DNA of 5,425 nucleotides. Origin: an uncultured Actinomycetes bacterium. Lineage in GTDB: Bacteria > Actinomycetota > Actinomycetes > Nanopelagicales > Nanopelagicaceae. Position numbers and translations under genes: made by a program. Positions 1 to 5,425 of this stretch are shown here, piece by piece; within the stretch, counting starts at the first letter, position 1; every line of letters begins with the position of its first letter. Under the pieces are notes generated by a model that saw only the letters and a list, made by a program, of their open reading frames with translations, did no database searches and was not told where the DNA came from. The DNA lies in NCBI GenBank assembly GCA_903867285.1, contig CAIPQX010000144.1, forward strand, positions 1 to 5,425. The letters are read 5' to 3'.

Positions 1-118
1 AATAACTTTCTCACTCGCCACCGAATTATCTTTTTCGAGGGCTCGGAAAGAGAGCTTGATTCGCCCCGTTCCATCGTGGTCGGGGAGTGATGAGTTATCT
101 AAATCGCGCTTGCTGATC
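1..118 (-). other. Window edge after the leftward operon; possible start of a further gene, unresolved
   Basis: Read on the minus strand, a frame stays open from position 129 to the window edge and would encode a hydrophilic peptide containing GRIKLSFRALEKDN. A strong GGAGG lies at 128-124, inside the last codons of the upstream methyltransferase gene. Six bases later, at 117-115, stands ATC (not a standard start) in this open frame. The only ATG here (74-72) is in another frame and has no ribosome binding site. No hairpin terminator is visible between the methyltransferase stop (121-119) and the edge, which fits an operon that continues. The opposite reading is a plus-strand gene ending at the TGA at 88-90, whose last residues would be RSIVVGE. 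I cannot decide between them and recognise no family in either. Confidence 0.3.
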
Positions 119-994
119 TTAAGCCTCCGTTATTGCCGCCGCTTTGGCTGCTTCCACTGCGCGGTATCTTGAAATCCAATTGCCGCCCCAAGGGTCCAAT
201 CCTAGAAGAAGATCAGAGGCGCGCACCGCATCGACGATTTGCAGGGTTCGCCCATCCATAACAGCCGATGTTAAGCCAGCGCTCATAGCTGCCGGCAGAA
301 AAGCGGCATTGAGTGCATGACGGTGCGGAAGACCGAAGGAGATATTCGAAGCTCCGAGAGTCATATTAAGACCCCAGCGTTGGCGAATCTGGTAGATGGT
401 CTCCAGAGTTATCTTTACCGCCTCGGGGTCGGCTCCTACTGTCATCGCTAGCGGATCAATTACCAAATCTTCCAGCGGAATCCCATACTTCTCCATATTA
501 CGCATGATCTTTTCAGTGAGAACTAGGCGCTCTTCTACTGTCGCAGGAATTCCGGTTTCGTCATTCGGGAGGGCGATGATGGCAGCCCCATGCTTCTTGA
601 TGAGTGGAAGCACAATCTCCATGCGCTCATCTTCGGCAGTAACACTATTTACAAGAGCCTTGCCCTCGTATGCTTCTAGGCCAGCCTGCAGCGCCTCAAT
701 AATGGAGGAGTCAATGCAGATTGGCAGATCCGTGAGCGTCTGAATGAGTTTGATCGCCTTGCTCAATAAGACGGGTTCATCGGTGAGGGGCACTCCCATA
801 TTCACATCGAGCATGTCGCACCCGCCCGCAACCTGATCGGCTACATCTTTGTTGATGGCAGAGAGATCGCCGGCGCGCAGCTGCTCTTGAAACTTCTTTC
901 GCCCAGTGGGGTTAATGCGTTCCCCGATAATGCAGAACGGCTGATCATGGCCGATGGTGAGGGTCTTAGTGGCCGATTTTACGATGGTATGCAT
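119..994 (-). CDS. Methyl-corrinoid:tetrahydrofolate methyltransferase (pterin-binding, MtgA/CmuB/MtrH type)
   Basis: This 291-residue cytoplasmic protein is a single pterin-binding TIM barrel. It probably moves a methyl group from the methylated corrinoid protein encoded three genes upstream to tetrahydrofolate. Visible family motifs are GERINPTGRK (24-33), DVNMG (63-67), IDSS (94-97), NSVTAEDER (116-124), DPL (180-182) and GASNISFGLPHR (214-225), the pattern shared by the methyltransferase domain of methionine synthase, AcsE and MtgA. There is no cobalamin-binding, homocysteine-binding or activation domain, so it is not MetH. Length fits stand-alone MtgA/AcsE-like proteins. The ATG at 994 has GGAG at 1004-1001, six bases away, and the start lies 27 bases after the metF stop. 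Context (MttB homologue, corrinoid protein, MetF/MetV) supports catabolic methyl transfer to THF. The reverse direction is chemically possible but less likely. Family call is firm; the exact partner is inferred. Confidence 0.9.
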   Translation of the reverse strand: MHTIVKSATKTLTIGHDQPFCIIGERINPTGRKKFQEQLRAGDLSAINKDVADQVAGGCDMLDVNMGVPLTDEPVLLSKAIKLIQTLTDLPICIDSSIIEALQAGLEAYEGKALVNSVTAEDERMEIVLPLIKKHGAAIIALPNDETGIPATVEERLVLTEKIMRNMEKYGIPLEDLVIDPLAMTVGADPEAVKITLETIYQIRQRWGLNMTLGASNISFGLPHRHALNAAFLPAAMSAGLTSAVMDGRTLQIVDAVRASDLLLGLDPWGGNWISRYRAVEAAKAAAITEA

Positions 995-1021
995 TATTTT
1001 CTCCGATTGTATGTAGCGGTT

Positions 1022-1918
1022 TTAAGCTTTTGGTTTTCTGCCAAGTTCGCCCATCAGGCGATCCAGGGAATTATCTCGTCGAAAATCAATAATGTGGAGT
1101 CCGCGAACCCCAGGAAGTGAAAGAGCATATTTGGATTGCTCTAGAACCAATTGGTAGGCCGCTTCTCCTGGGTCAGAGTTATCTGCGACCTGGTTGATTG
1201 TCTCTTGCGGGATATCAATGCCAGGGACCTTATTATTCATAAAATTGAGGGCTTTCTCATTCTTTACCAGAACAATGCTAGGGATCAGGTGAAGACCGGG
1301 AGCTGCTGCTGCGACCCCAGCACAAAAACTAGCTAAACGATCAGGGTGGTAGCAAATCTGCAGCTGTAGATATCGCGCGCCTGCCCTCTGCTTCTTTACC
1401 GCCCGCTCAATTCGATATTCAAAGGGAGGAGCTGCGGGATTTTCTACAGCGCTGATGTAGAAGCTTGGCGCTGGATTAATCTTGCGGCCCGATAGATATT
1501 GACCGGAGCTGAGCACTTTAGCTACCGCAATCGCCTGGGGACCATCTATATCAAATACTTTGCGCGCTTCTGGTTCATCTCCGGCACTCACATCATCGCC
1601 CGTCAGCATCGCTACGTTTTCAATACCGTGAAGGGCGGCTCCCATCAAATCTGCTTCTATCGCCAACCTATTCTTATCCCGGCACGCGATCTGCATGATT
1701 GGTTCAATTCCATGCATCTGCATGGCGATAGCAACCGCCATATTTGAGGCATGAGCATGCGCCGCCGTGTTATCTGTCGCATTTGCAGCGTCAAACCAGG
1801 GGGCAATTCGCGCAGCATGTCGCGCAATGCTCTCCATGCCACCATTGTCTATCTCGGGAAATTCTGCAGTAAATAGCAGGCTCTTTGAATTTTCTAGGAT
1901 GTCACTAACAATAGACAT
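1022..1918 (-). CDS. metF: Methylenetetrahydrofolate reductase, MetF family
   Basis: This 298-residue protein is a full-length single-domain flavin-dependent MetF, interconverting 5,10-methylene-THF and 5-methyl-THF. Recognisable landmarks are the early acidic stretch TAEFPEID (17-24, E19 in the place of the catalytic glutamate of E. coli MetF), DAANATDN (43-50), the SNMAVAIAMQMHGIEPIMQI helix/strand region (58-77), NVAMLTGDD (101-109, D108 matching the aspartate near the flavin), LQLQICYH (184-191, with the substrate-side glutamine) and LPGVRGLHI near the C-terminus (268-276). The start ATG (1918-1916) shares one base with the stop of the metV-like gene, so translation is probably coupled; only a weak GGTGA lies upstream. 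Between a small MetV partner and a methyl-corrinoid:THF methyltransferase, it probably runs in the oxidative direction, as proposed for MetF2 in chloromethane-using methylotrophs. It could also serve methionine synthesis; direction and electron acceptor cannot be read from sequence. Confidence 0.92.
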   Translation of the reverse strand: MSIVSDILENSKSLLFTAEFPEIDNGGMESIARHAARIAPWFDAANATDNTAAHAHASNMAVAIAMQMHGIEPIMQIACRDKNRLAIEADLMGAALHGIENVAMLTGDDVSAGDEPEARKVFDIDGPQAIAVAKVLSSGQYLSGRKINPAPSFYISAVENPAAPPFEYRIERAVKKQRAGARYLQLQICYHPDRLASFCAGVAAAAPGLHLIPSIVLVKNEKALNFMNNKVPGIDIPQETINQVADNSDPGEAAYQLVLEQSKYALSLPGVRGLHIIDFRRDNSLDRLMGELGRKPKA

Positions 1919-2301
1919 TATTTGTCACCGTCTTCAATGACGGATTGCCAACCCTTGGATCGCTTCCGATCTCGCTTCGTCAAGAGATTGACCCAGGAAG
2001 AAGTGCCCTTTAATTGCATATCAACAGGAGGTCGCAATTCGTTGTAATGATCGCGCCAGGATTGCGGCAGGTGCAACTTCTCTTTCCGTTCGTAGGCTTT
2101 AACCCAAATACATTGCATCTCAGGCTTTACTTCGCAGCCGCCATTTTCGCGTACCCCGCCGCATGGACCATTTCGCAAGGTCTTGGGACATGTCATCGGG
2201 CAGACCATCCCCGTGGAATGCAAAACACACTGTCCGCACATCTGGCAACCCCAGATCGGCTTCTTTATTGCATCCTCAAGGAGAGGTAATAGCTTGGGCA
2301 T
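1918..2301 (-). CDS. metV: MetV-type cysteine-rich partner of methylenetetrahydrofolate reductase (MTHFR C-terminal domain family)
   Basis: This 127-residue soluble protein has eight cysteines in its first 64 residues: C19, C22, C25, C34, C38, C47, C56 and C64. They are arranged as GCQMCGQCVL, VCPMTCPK, NGPCGGVRENGGCEV and QCIW. This is the signature of the small domain annotated as the C-terminal domain of methylenetetrahydrofolate reductase, which is a separate subunit, MetV, in acetogens. There it forms a complex with MetF and carries metal (iron-sulfur and/or zinc) sites thought to wire the flavin to an electron carrier. The C-terminal half (70-127) is basic and tryptophan-containing with no recognised motif. 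The gene starts 7 bases after the corrinoid protein gene without a clear Shine-Dalgarno sequence, and its stop overlaps the metF start (TAATG). Both facts point to coupled translation and a stoichiometric complex with MetF. The family call is secure; the cofactor and electron partner are inferred. Confidence 0.85.
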   Translation of the reverse strand: MPKLLPLLEDAIKKPIWGCQMCGQCVLHSTGMVCPMTCPKTLRNGPCGGVRENGGCEVKPEMQCIWVKAYERKEKLHLPQSWRDHYNELRPPVDMQLKGTSSWVNLLTKRDRKRSKGWQSVIEDGDK

Positions 2302-2308
2302 GAGAACT

Positions 2309-2974
2309 TTAGGCGTTTGCGCTCGCGCGGCGTTTTTGCATTAAATCTTTTGCAATTCTCACCGCAGTTGAAGCATCAGAGGCAAATCCATCGGCTCCTA
2401 CGACGTCGGCATATTCTTGGGTAACTGGCGCTCCACCGACCATGATCATGACCTGATCACGCAAGCCCGCCTTGGTAATTTCATGGATATTGACCTTGAA
2501 CATCGGCATTGTTGTCGTAAGGAAGGCGGACATCCCTACGATATCTGGCTTGTGCTCATTGATCGCTGCGATGAATTTCTCGGGGCCTGCTTGAACGCCG
2601 ATATCGATGACGTTAAATCCGGCACCCTCCAACATAATATTTACCAAGTTCTTGCCGATGTCATGTACATCGCCCTTAACGGTTCCCATCAGGAAAGTTC
2701 CGACGGTTTCAGCACCGGTGAGAGCAAGCAGGGGGCGAAGGACATTGAGAGCACCGGACATGGCTTTTCCCGAAATCAGCATCTCGGGAACGAAGAAATC
2801 ACCACGTTCAAAGCGTGCGCCGACTTCTTCAAGCGAAGGAATCAAGGCGTCGAAGAGAATCGAGCTAGGTGTCATGCCATCAGCGATTCCCAACTCCGTT
2901 AACCGAAGTACTTCTGGAGCGTTACCAACGAGGGTCTCGTCAAATAGTGCCTTTAGGATCTCATCGTGCGTCAT
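2309..2974 (-). CDS. Corrinoid (cobalamin-binding) methyl carrier protein, MtgC/MttC type
   Basis: This 221-residue cytoplasmic protein is the methyl shuttle of the module. The helical cap domain (about 1-88) ends in the typical ERGDFFVPEMLISGKAM (56-72). The Rossmann-like B12 domain (about 90-215) has GDVHDIGKN (101-109), where H104 of the DxHxxG motif is the lower cobalt ligand in the base-off/His-on form, then GMSAFLTTTM (147-156) and GGAPVTQEYA (180-189), which line the nucleotide tail pocket. Length and domain order match MttC, MtbC, MtmC and MtgC. The ATG overlaps the stop of the IclR gene by four bases (ATGA, 2974-2971), with a GGAAGG/AGGTG-rich stretch just upstream. It should accept methyl from the MttB-family protein encoded divergently and donate it to the THF methyltransferase encoded downstream. 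It is not the B12 part of MetH, since it has no neighbouring MetH domains. Family call is secure; the substrate is unknown. Confidence 0.93.
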   Translation of the reverse strand: MTHDEILKALFDETLVGNAPEVLRLTELGIADGMTPSSILFDALIPSLEEVGARFERGDFFVPEMLISGKAMSGALNVLRPLLALTGAETVGTFLMGTVKGDVHDIGKNLVNIMLEGAGFNVIDIGVQAGPEKFIAAINEHKPDIVGMSAFLTTTMPMFKVNIHEITKAGLRDQVMIMVGGAPVTQEYADVVGADGFASDASTAVRIAKDLMQKRRASANA

Positions 2975-3750
2975 GCTGCACCTGCCTTCCCGTGCTTTAT
3001 TTGGTTATGGGGTGGAATTGTTGCTTCGTTTATCTTCTCTACAATTAATAAACCGATGCGATTTAGATCTTTAAGCGCGAGTCGAGTGGTGGGACCCGAA
3101 ATTGATATGGAGGCGATGACTCGACCGTCGTTTTCTCGAACGGGAGCAGCAACCGCAACGAGTCCATCTTCGAGCTCACCATCGATGATTGCATACCCGG
3201 TCTTACGCACCGCTTCTAGTTCAGTAAGTAATTTGGCGCGATTTGTAATCGATTTAGAGGTGAGTTTCGGTAGGGGTCCAGACTGGATTGCAATTGCTCC
3301 ATATGCCAGCAAAACTTTACCGAGAGCTGAGCAATGATATGGAACTTCTCTCTCAATCCAATTTGTTACACCCAACATAAAGTTGCTGTCTACTTGATCA
3401 ATTATTTTGAGAGATCCATTACCTGCGATCGCTAAATTCGCGGTCTCGCCTGTCTGAGTTGCCAATGATTCCAGAAGGGGACGCATTCTTGCGACGAGCA
3501 CTGAATCTTGATTCTGTTCGCGGGCAAAACGAGTTAAAACATCTCCCGGCAGAAATGCACCGTTGCGATCTCGTTTTACAAATCCTTGGCGCTCAAGCGC
3601 ACTGATCAATCTGGAGGTGGTGCTCTTTGGAATATCGAATTCTCGTGCGAGCACTCCCAATTGAGGTGGTGTGCTTGCAGTAATAATGTGGGTTAAGAGC
3701 GCGGTGGCACGGTCAACGGCACGAGTGCCTGAAACCGTTGCCTGACCCAT
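2971..3750 (-). CDS. IclR-family transcriptional regulator
   Basis: I place the start at the ATG at 3750, giving 259 residues, the usual IclR length. It has GGAAG at 3760-3756, five bases upstream. The frame stays open to an ATG at 3849, but those extra 33 codons have no ribosome binding site and run through the palindromic operator, so the residues between are only translated operator DNA. An ATG at 3762 is a second option with poor spacing. In the 259-residue numbering the winged helix-turn-helix covers about 8-68, with recognition helix PKSTTSRLISALERQGFV (41-58). The effector domain shows HCSALGKVLLA (139-149), GYAIIDGELEDGLVAVAAPV (185-204) and ASISISGP (213-220). It is first in the leftward operon and overlaps the corrinoid gene by four bases, so it probably controls itself, the methyl-transfer operon and the divergent methyltransferase in response to the substrate. 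Whether it represses or activates is not visible. Confidence 0.92.
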   Translation of the reverse strand: MGQATVSGTRAVDRATALLTHIITASTPPQLGVLAREFDIPKSTTSRLISALERQGFVKRDRNGAFLPGDVLTRFAREQNQDSVLVARMRPLLESLATQTGETANLAIAGNGSLKIIDQVDSNFMLGVTNWIEREVPYHCSALGKVLLAYGAIAIQSGPLPKLTSKSITNRAKLLTELEAVRKTGYAIIDGELEDGLVAVAAPVRENDGRVIASISISGPTTRLALKDLNRIGLLIVEKINEATIPPHNQIKHGKAGAA

Positions 3751-3755
3751 GCGAT

Positions 3756-3760
3756 CTTCC
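3756..3760 (-). promoter_or_regulatory. Ribosome binding site that sets the IclR start
   Basis: On the minus strand GGAAG is followed by five bases and the ATG at 3750-3748. Neither the ATG at 3762 (preceded directly by GGG, too close) nor the ATG at 3849 has a comparable site. This supports the 259-residue form of the regulator. Confidence 0.65.
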
Positions 3761-3771
3761 ATCCCATTAGT

Positions 3772-3800
3772 GTTCCACAATATGGAACGATTGTTCCATA
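3772..3800. promoter_or_regulatory. Probable IclR operator: three alternating TGGAAC/GTTCCA half-sites
   Basis: The stretch 3781-3800 is a perfect inverted repeat with 8-base arms, TATGGAAC and GTTCCATA, around GATT. A third half-site GTTCCA at 3772-3777 forms a second inverted repeat (6-base arms, 5-base spacer) with the central TGGAAC at 3783-3788. The two outer half-sites point the same way and are exactly 21 bases apart, about two turns of DNA, so two regulator dimers could bind the same face. E. coli IclR recognises a similar short palindrome starting TGGAA. The site ends 21 bases before the proposed IclR start codon and lies about 118 bases from the divergent methyltransferase start. 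That fits autoregulation plus control of the divergent gene. Operator identity is inferred from position and symmetry. Confidence 0.7.
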
Positions 3801-3917
3801 AACCAGCGTATTCTCTTCGGTGTTCACAAGCAATACCTTGGATCGACAAGATATTTAGAAGTTAATATCGGCTCACACTGAGTGAATTTTTCTGGGTCCC
3901 AAAAGGGGGAAGCAAGC
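3801..3917. promoter_or_regulatory. Divergent promoter region between the regulator and the MttB-family gene
   Basis: The region between the operator and the methyltransferase start holds no gene and must carry the rightward promoter. Tentative rightward elements are TTGGAT (3838-3843) and TTAATA (3862-3867) with an 18-base gap. A tentative leftward pair is TTGCTT (3833-3828) and TACGCT (3810-3805) with a 17-base gap, which would place the operator over or just past the leftward transcription start. All are weak matches to the housekeeping consensus. A further inverted repeat, GATATT (3850-3855) and AATATC (3864-3869), overlaps the proposed rightward -10 and could be a second regulator site. 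No cobalamin riboswitch-like structure is apparent. Confidence 0.4.
3905..3910 (+). promoter_or_regulatory. Ribosome binding site that sets the MttB-family start
   Basis: GGGGGA within the purine-rich run AAAAGGGGGAAG lies seven bases before a GTG at 3918. The upstream in-frame GTG at 3882 has no such site, and the ATG at 3933 is too far from one. This favours translation from 3918. Confidence 0.65.
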
Positions 3918-5354
3918 GTGTTTCAGAACAAGATGCCGCGTTACGAAATTTTAAGTGAAGAGTCGATGGCCACCCTCACCCTGGGTTGGCGTCGGATTGT
4001 TTCAGAGATCGGCATCGAATTTGCCAGCCCTTGGGCCGTGGATATGTTGCGCGAAGCCGGGCAGACCGTCGAGGGAGAGAACGTTAAGTTTGATCCCGAT
4101 TGGATTTTGAAGCAGGTCGCAAAGGCTCCGAAGGATTTCAATCTGCGCGCTCGCAATCCCAAGAATAATGTTCATATCGGTGGAGATTCAATGGTCTTCG
4201 GCGGCGTTTACGGACCTCCCTTTGTTCTTGAAGGAACCACACGTCGCGACGCGACCTTCAATGATTATGAGAACTTTTGTAAATTAGCCCAGAGCTTCGA
4301 TGCTATAGACAGCGTTGGTGGTGTCGTCTGCGAGCCCAATGATTTGTCACTCGATAGCCGCCATTTAGATATGGCATATGCCGCAGCGACTTTGACCGAT
4401 AAATTCTTTATGGGAAATGTCGTCACGGCGGAAAATGCACGCGATGTGATTGCAATGGCCGAGATAATTCACGGCGGCAGAAAAGCTATTGAAGATACTC
4501 CTGCGCTTATCTCACTTGTGAATTGCAATTCACCACTTCGCTGGGATGATCGCATGTTGGATTCGATGCGCGAATATGTCCTTGCAGGTCAACCCGTAGT
4601 TACAACCCCATTCTTGCTCATGGGCGCTATGAGTCCAGTGACCATTCCAGCGACTCTCGCTCAGCAAATTGCAGAGGCTCTCTCTGCTATCGCCTTGGCT
4701 CAGTTGATTCGTCCGGGATGTCCAATCGTCTTTGGTTCTTTCTTATCCAATATTGATATGCAATCTGGCTCACCACAATTTGGTACCCCAGAGTCCGGGA
4801 TCGGGCTACTTTGCACAGGTCAAATTGCACGAAGCTTCAATCTTCCCTTCCGCGGCGGTGGAGGTTTGAACTCATCACAATCGGTTGATGCGCAATCCGC
4901 TTACCAAACAATGATGACCATGATGCCCACATTCCTCTCTGGGACTAACTGGGTAATGCACACTGCCGGTTGGCTAGAGGGTGGACTCGTCTCCTCTTAC
5001 GATAAATTTGTCGTCGATGTAGAAATCTTGCAGAGCCTCATCGCAGAGTTCACACCGCTGGAATTTAACGAATCTTCGCTCGCCTTCGATGCTCATCTAG
5101 AGGTCGGCCACGGCGGTCACTTCTTAGGTGCGGCACATACGATGGAGCGATTCCGTGACTGCTTCTACCGCCCATTCTTAACAAATAGCGATAATTACGA
5201 GCGCTGGACTCGCTTAGGCGCGAAAGACACTCGGATGCGCGCGGAGGAGATCTGGAAGAAGAAACTAGCGGATTATCAATTGCCAGAAATTGATCCATCC
5301 GTTCTCACCGGATTGCAAGACTTTGTCGCCAAACGCAAGAGTGAGCTTGATTAA
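3918..5354 (+). CDS. MttB-family (trimethylamine methyltransferase family) corrinoid methyltransferase without pyrrolysine
   Basis: Starting at the GTG at 3918 this protein has 478 residues, the normal MttB/MtgB length. Starting at the GTG at 3882 it would have 490, but without a ribosome binding site. It should be a cytoplasmic TIM barrel that transfers a methyl group from a quaternary amine or related substrate to the Co(I) corrinoid protein. Family stretches (478-residue numbering) are PRYEILSEESM (7-17), NCNSPLRWDD (202-211), TPFLLMGAMSPVTIP (230-244), GSFLSNIDMQSGSPQFGTPES (273-293), PFRGGGGLNSSQSVDAQ (310-326) and GHGGHFLGAAHTMERF (397-412). No in-frame amber codon interrupts the gene, so it lacks the pyrrolysine needed by true trimethylamine methyltransferase. 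It belongs with the non-Pyl relatives, such as MtgB for glycine betaine and relatives for proline betaine, carnitine and butyrobetaine. The substrate cannot be named from sequence. It is divergent from its corrinoid partner and shares the IclR control region. Confidence 0.9.
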   Translation: MFQNKMPRYEILSEESMATLTLGWRRIVSEIGIEFASPWAVDMLREAGQTVEGENVKFDPDWILKQVAKAPKDFNLRARNPKNNVHIGGDSMVFGGVYGPPFVLEGTTRRDATFNDYENFCKLAQSFDAIDSVGGVVCEPNDLSLDSRHLDMAYAAATLTDKFFMGNVVTAENARDVIAMAEIIHGGRKAIEDTPALISLVNCNSPLRWDDRMLDSMREYVLAGQPVVTTPFLLMGAMSPVTIPATLAQQIAEALSAIALAQLIRPGCPIVFGSFLSNIDMQSGSPQFGTPESGIGLLCTGQIARSFNLPFRGGGGLNSSQSVDAQSAYQTMMTMMPTFLSGTNWVMHTAGWLEGGLVSSYDKFVVDVEILQSLIAEFTPLEFNESSLAFDAHLEVGHGGHFLGAAHTMERFRDCFYRPFLTNSDNYERWTRLGAKDTRMRAEEIWKKKLADYQLPEIDPSVLTGLQDFVAKRKSELD

Positions 5355-5367
5355 GGGTTAGCCTTAA
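5351..5367 (+). promoter_or_regulatory. Small inverted repeat over the stop codon and the next gene's ribosome binding region
   Basis: TTAAGG and CCTTAA form perfect 6-base arms around GTTAG. The left arm holds the methyltransferase stop (5352-5354) and the AAGGG that is the only Shine-Dalgarno-like match before the ATG at 5370. The hairpin is short, A/T-rich and has no T-run, so it is unlikely to be a terminator. It could modestly limit initiation of the downstream gene unless ribosomes finishing the methyltransferase open it. Confidence 0.3.
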
Positions 5368-5369
5368 CA

Positions 5370-5425
5370 ATGACTGATTCCATCTACATAGGCGGGGAGT
5401 GGCGCCCCGCGACTGATGGATCTAC
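5370..5425 (+). CDS. Aldehyde dehydrogenase family protein, N-terminal fragment cut by the window end
   Basis: Only 18 complete codons are present, giving MTDSIYIGGEWRPATDGS. The pattern of a short hydrophobic strand followed by IGGEW and a DG turn is the characteristic beginning of NAD(P)-dependent aldehyde dehydrogenases, including betaine aldehyde and succinate-semialdehyde dehydrogenases. The ATG lies 15 bases after the methyltransferase stop in the same direction, so the two are probably co-transcribed. The Shine-Dalgarno match, AAGGG at 5353-5357, is far from the start (12 bases). A role in oxidising an aldehyde derived from the demethylated substrate is plausible but inferred. Catalytic residues lie outside the window. 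Confidence 0.7.
   Translation, partial: MTDSIYIGGEWRPATDGS

Noticed and set aside
396..743. Plus-strand open frame of 115 codons inside the THF methyltransferase gene
   Set aside because: Serine/arginine-rich antisense translation of a conserved pterin-binding gene, with no independent support.
119..2974. A split cobalamin-dependent methionine synthase (MetH) with MetF
   Set aside because: There is no homocysteine-binding domain and no S-adenosylmethionine activation domain. The corrinoid protein has its own start and belongs with an MttB-family partner.
2417..3074. Long plus-strand open frames of 155 and 161 codons opposite the corrinoid protein gene
   Set aside because: The minus strand here encodes a clear B12-binding protein with all motifs. 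The plus-strand frames show no family motif, no proper ribosome binding site, and are typical antisense shadows.
3751..3917. Cobalamin riboswitch upstream of the B12-dependent genes
   Set aside because: The intergenic region is short and shows neither a B12-box-like stretch nor the extended stem structure. The visible structure is a protein operator palindrome.
3918..5354. True trimethylamine methyltransferase with pyrrolysine
   Set aside because: The reading frame has no in-frame TAG; it is open with sense codons throughout. Trimethylamine should therefore not be assumed as the substrate.
5351..5367. Rho-independent terminator after the methyltransferase gene
   Set aside because: The arms are only six bases, A/T-rich, and are not followed by a T-run. 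A same-strand gene starts three bases after the repeat.

Overview
The window carries a compact, apparently complete corrinoid-dependent demethylation module. It would take a methyl group from a still unknown methylated amine or similar compound and pass it into the tetrahydrofolate (THF) C1 pool. Base composition is close to balanced, genes are tightly packed and starts have good Shine-Dalgarno sequences, so this is a bacterial chromosome. The lineage cannot be fixed from the sequence. A free-living aquatic or soil bacterium (a moderate-GC actinobacterium or an alphaproteobacterium, both of which carry such non-pyrrolysine MttB homologues) is my guess only.

Layout. Five genes run leftwards as one probable operon, in transcription order: an IclR-family regulator (3750-2971), a corrinoid protein (2974-2309), a small cysteine-rich MetV-type protein (2301-1918), a MetF-type methylenetetrahydrofolate reductase (1918-1022) and a pterin-binding methyltransferase (994-119). 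The junctions are a 4-base ATGA overlap, 7 bases, a 1-base TAATG overlap and 27 bases. Running rightwards from the same intergenic region are an MttB-family methyltransferase without pyrrolysine (3918-5354) and, 15 bases after its stop, the first 18 codons of an aldehyde dehydrogenase-like gene cut by the window end. Positions 1-118 hold the unresolved edge of whatever follows the leftward operon.

How it works together (family knowledge plus inference). The MttB homologue would move a methyl group from its substrate to the Co(I) corrinoid protein. The pterin-binding protein would transfer it from methyl-corrinoid to THF. MetF with MetV would oxidise methyl-THF to methylene-THF for assimilation or oxidation to formate/CO2. 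The wiring resembles the cmuA/cmuB/metF2 route for aerobic chloromethane use and the MtgB/MtgC/MtgA route for glycine betaine. The aldehyde dehydrogenase may act on the demethylated product or on a C1/aldehyde intermediate. A corrinoid reactivase is not visible here.

Regulation. Between the divergent genes lies a perfect 8+8 palindrome, TATGGAAC-GATT-GTTCCATA, with a third half-site, directly upstream of the IclR gene. It is the best candidate operator for that regulator. Its position also shows that the longest open frame of the regulator (from 3849) is over-extended and that translation probably starts at 3750.
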